Source: Cherax quadricarinatus (taxonomy: Eukaryota; Arthropoda; Malacostraca; Decapoda; Parastacidae). From it: a stretch of DNA of 64,000 nt. The notes under the pieces were generated by a model. It was not told where the DNA came from and made no database searches. It saw only the letters and a list, made by a program, of their open reading frames with translations. The position numbers were made by a program, and so were the translations under genes. The stretch lies in NCBI RefSeq assembly GCF_038502225.1, contig NC_091312.1, positions 27,499,190 to 27,563,189 on the forward strand. Direction: 5' to 3'. How positions within the stretch are numbered: the stretch's first letter is position 1; the number at the start of each line of letters is the position of its first letter. Positions 63,226-64,000 of this stretch are shown piece after piece.

Positions 63226-63617
63226 GAATCAAATATATTTATGTACGTGTGTGTGTGTGTGTGTATGTGTGTAATCAGCAAGATACCTGCACCAAGAGCC
63301 GGATCTTAAAGGGAATCAAACAAGGTTATTAAGGATATTCGAGAAATAAAGAAAAAGCCAGCTGGCGCATGATCTTTCAATCATAGGAAGAAAAAATGGA
63401 ACCTGGTAAACCAAAGAAGACAATAAAGACAGTTGCTAGATATGACGAGAGAAAACTAAGAGAATAGCTCATTAAGGGGATTATTCATGATATTAACTTC
63501 ACAACTGTCTCGCAGGAATTAATGTTAGATGGACACGAAAAATAAGCAATGAAGAAACGGTCAAGTTTTGAATAATTCAAGTGAAATACCCGTCAGTGGC
63601 ATCTAGGTCTCTGGTAG
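63226..63617. other. Non-coding with a short (GT)n
   Basis: GTGTGTGTGTGTATGTGTGT at 63246-63270; nothing else. Confidence 0.55.
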
Positions 63618-63757
63618 ACACACACACACACACGCCCACACACACCCACACAAACACACACTCTCTCACACACACATACACACACATACACACACACACA
63701 CACACACACTCACGCACACACACACATACACACACACACGCACACACACACTCGCAA

Positions 63758-63823
<66 letters not shown>
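63618..63823. repeat. (CA)n microsatellite
   Basis: About 200 bp of CA with CG, CT and ATA interruptions. Confidence 0.97.
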
Positions 63824-63826
<3 letters not shown>

Positions 63827-63885
63827 CACTACATCATCAACTAAGACTACGCCAAGACAAACCTCGTCTAGGGGGTCTTAAGGAC

Positions 63886-63938
63886 ACTTAAGGGCCAGGA
63901 GCTCGGACTCGACCCCCGCAACCTCAACTAGGTGAGTA
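63886..63938 (+). mobile_element. CR1-group LINE 3' tail (family B) inside (CA)n
   Basis: GGGCCAGGAGCTCGGACTCG, ACCCCCGCAACCTC and TAGGTGAGTACACAC match the 3' tail of the 11.1 kb LINE. (CA)n lies about 60 bp before and immediately after it. Confidence 0.78.
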
Positions 63939-64000
63939 CACACACACACACACACTCACTCACACACACATACACACACACACACACATACACACACACA
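63939..64000. repeat. (CA)n microsatellite, runs off the window
   Basis: CA with TCACTC and ATA interruptions, starting at the last base of the LINE tail. Confidence 0.96.

Overview
The window looks like repeat-dominated, gene-free nuclear DNA of an arthropod, most likely a decapod crustacean such as a crayfish. This rests on long microsatellites and minisatellites, RTE-type and CR1-group LINEs, a Penelope-like fragment, tRNA-derived SINEs, and several interspersed repeats that I recall from decapod DNA. The species is inferred, not proven. I found no convincing host protein-coding gene, rRNA gene or functional tRNA gene. The very long reading frames are tandem arrays read through, or LINE remnants.

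Layout. 1-2.6 kb: a 42-bp minisatellite split by a Penelope-like GIY-YIG endonuclease fragment. 2.76-3.44 kb: (CT)n/(CA)n followed by a CR1-group LINE fragment. 4.05-7.07 kb: two adjacent but unrelated minisatellites, both with a 31-bp period. 7.3-14.6 kb: the main retroelement cluster. It holds a 5'-truncated RTE-type LINE with an open 796-codon frame, a CR1-group LINE in the opposite direction, a 390-bp terminal-inverted-repeat element, a second CR1-type fragment, and (TA)n/(TG)n arrays at most joints. 14.6-21.5 kb: sparse sequence with a foldback element and a 23-bp minisatellite. 21.6-27.25 kb: a LINE 3' end, ACC-rich arrays around a palindromic element, and a 27-bp minisatellite of about 78 units. 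27.25-36 kb: SINEs, LINE tails, a palindromic tRNA-like pair, a decayed second RTE copy, and two tandem copies of the 390-bp element separated by (TA)n. 36-46.5 kb: small repeats, an old LINE carrying a tiny nested insertion, another CR1-type LINE, and several minisatellites. 49.7-52.9 kb: a large 29/31-bp array. 53.2-54.0 kb: LINE fragments and a second palindromic tRNA-like pair with 13-bp target duplications. 54.9-64 kb: one more minisatellite, mostly featureless DNA, a SINE, the fourth 390-bp element, a third RTE fragment and (CA)n.

How the parts relate. The elements are not scattered at random. The three RTE fragments and the 390-bp elements sit at (TA)n arrays, and the CR1-group family B fragments sit at (CA)n/(TG)n arrays. 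Five inverted-repeat elements occur, two of them built from tRNA-like SINE heads facing away from each other. At least one minisatellite appears to be an expansion of a piece of an interspersed repeat. All retrotransposons seen are 5'-truncated. The RTE copy at 8.26-11.02 kb and the CR1 copy at 11.09-13.54 kb are the least damaged.
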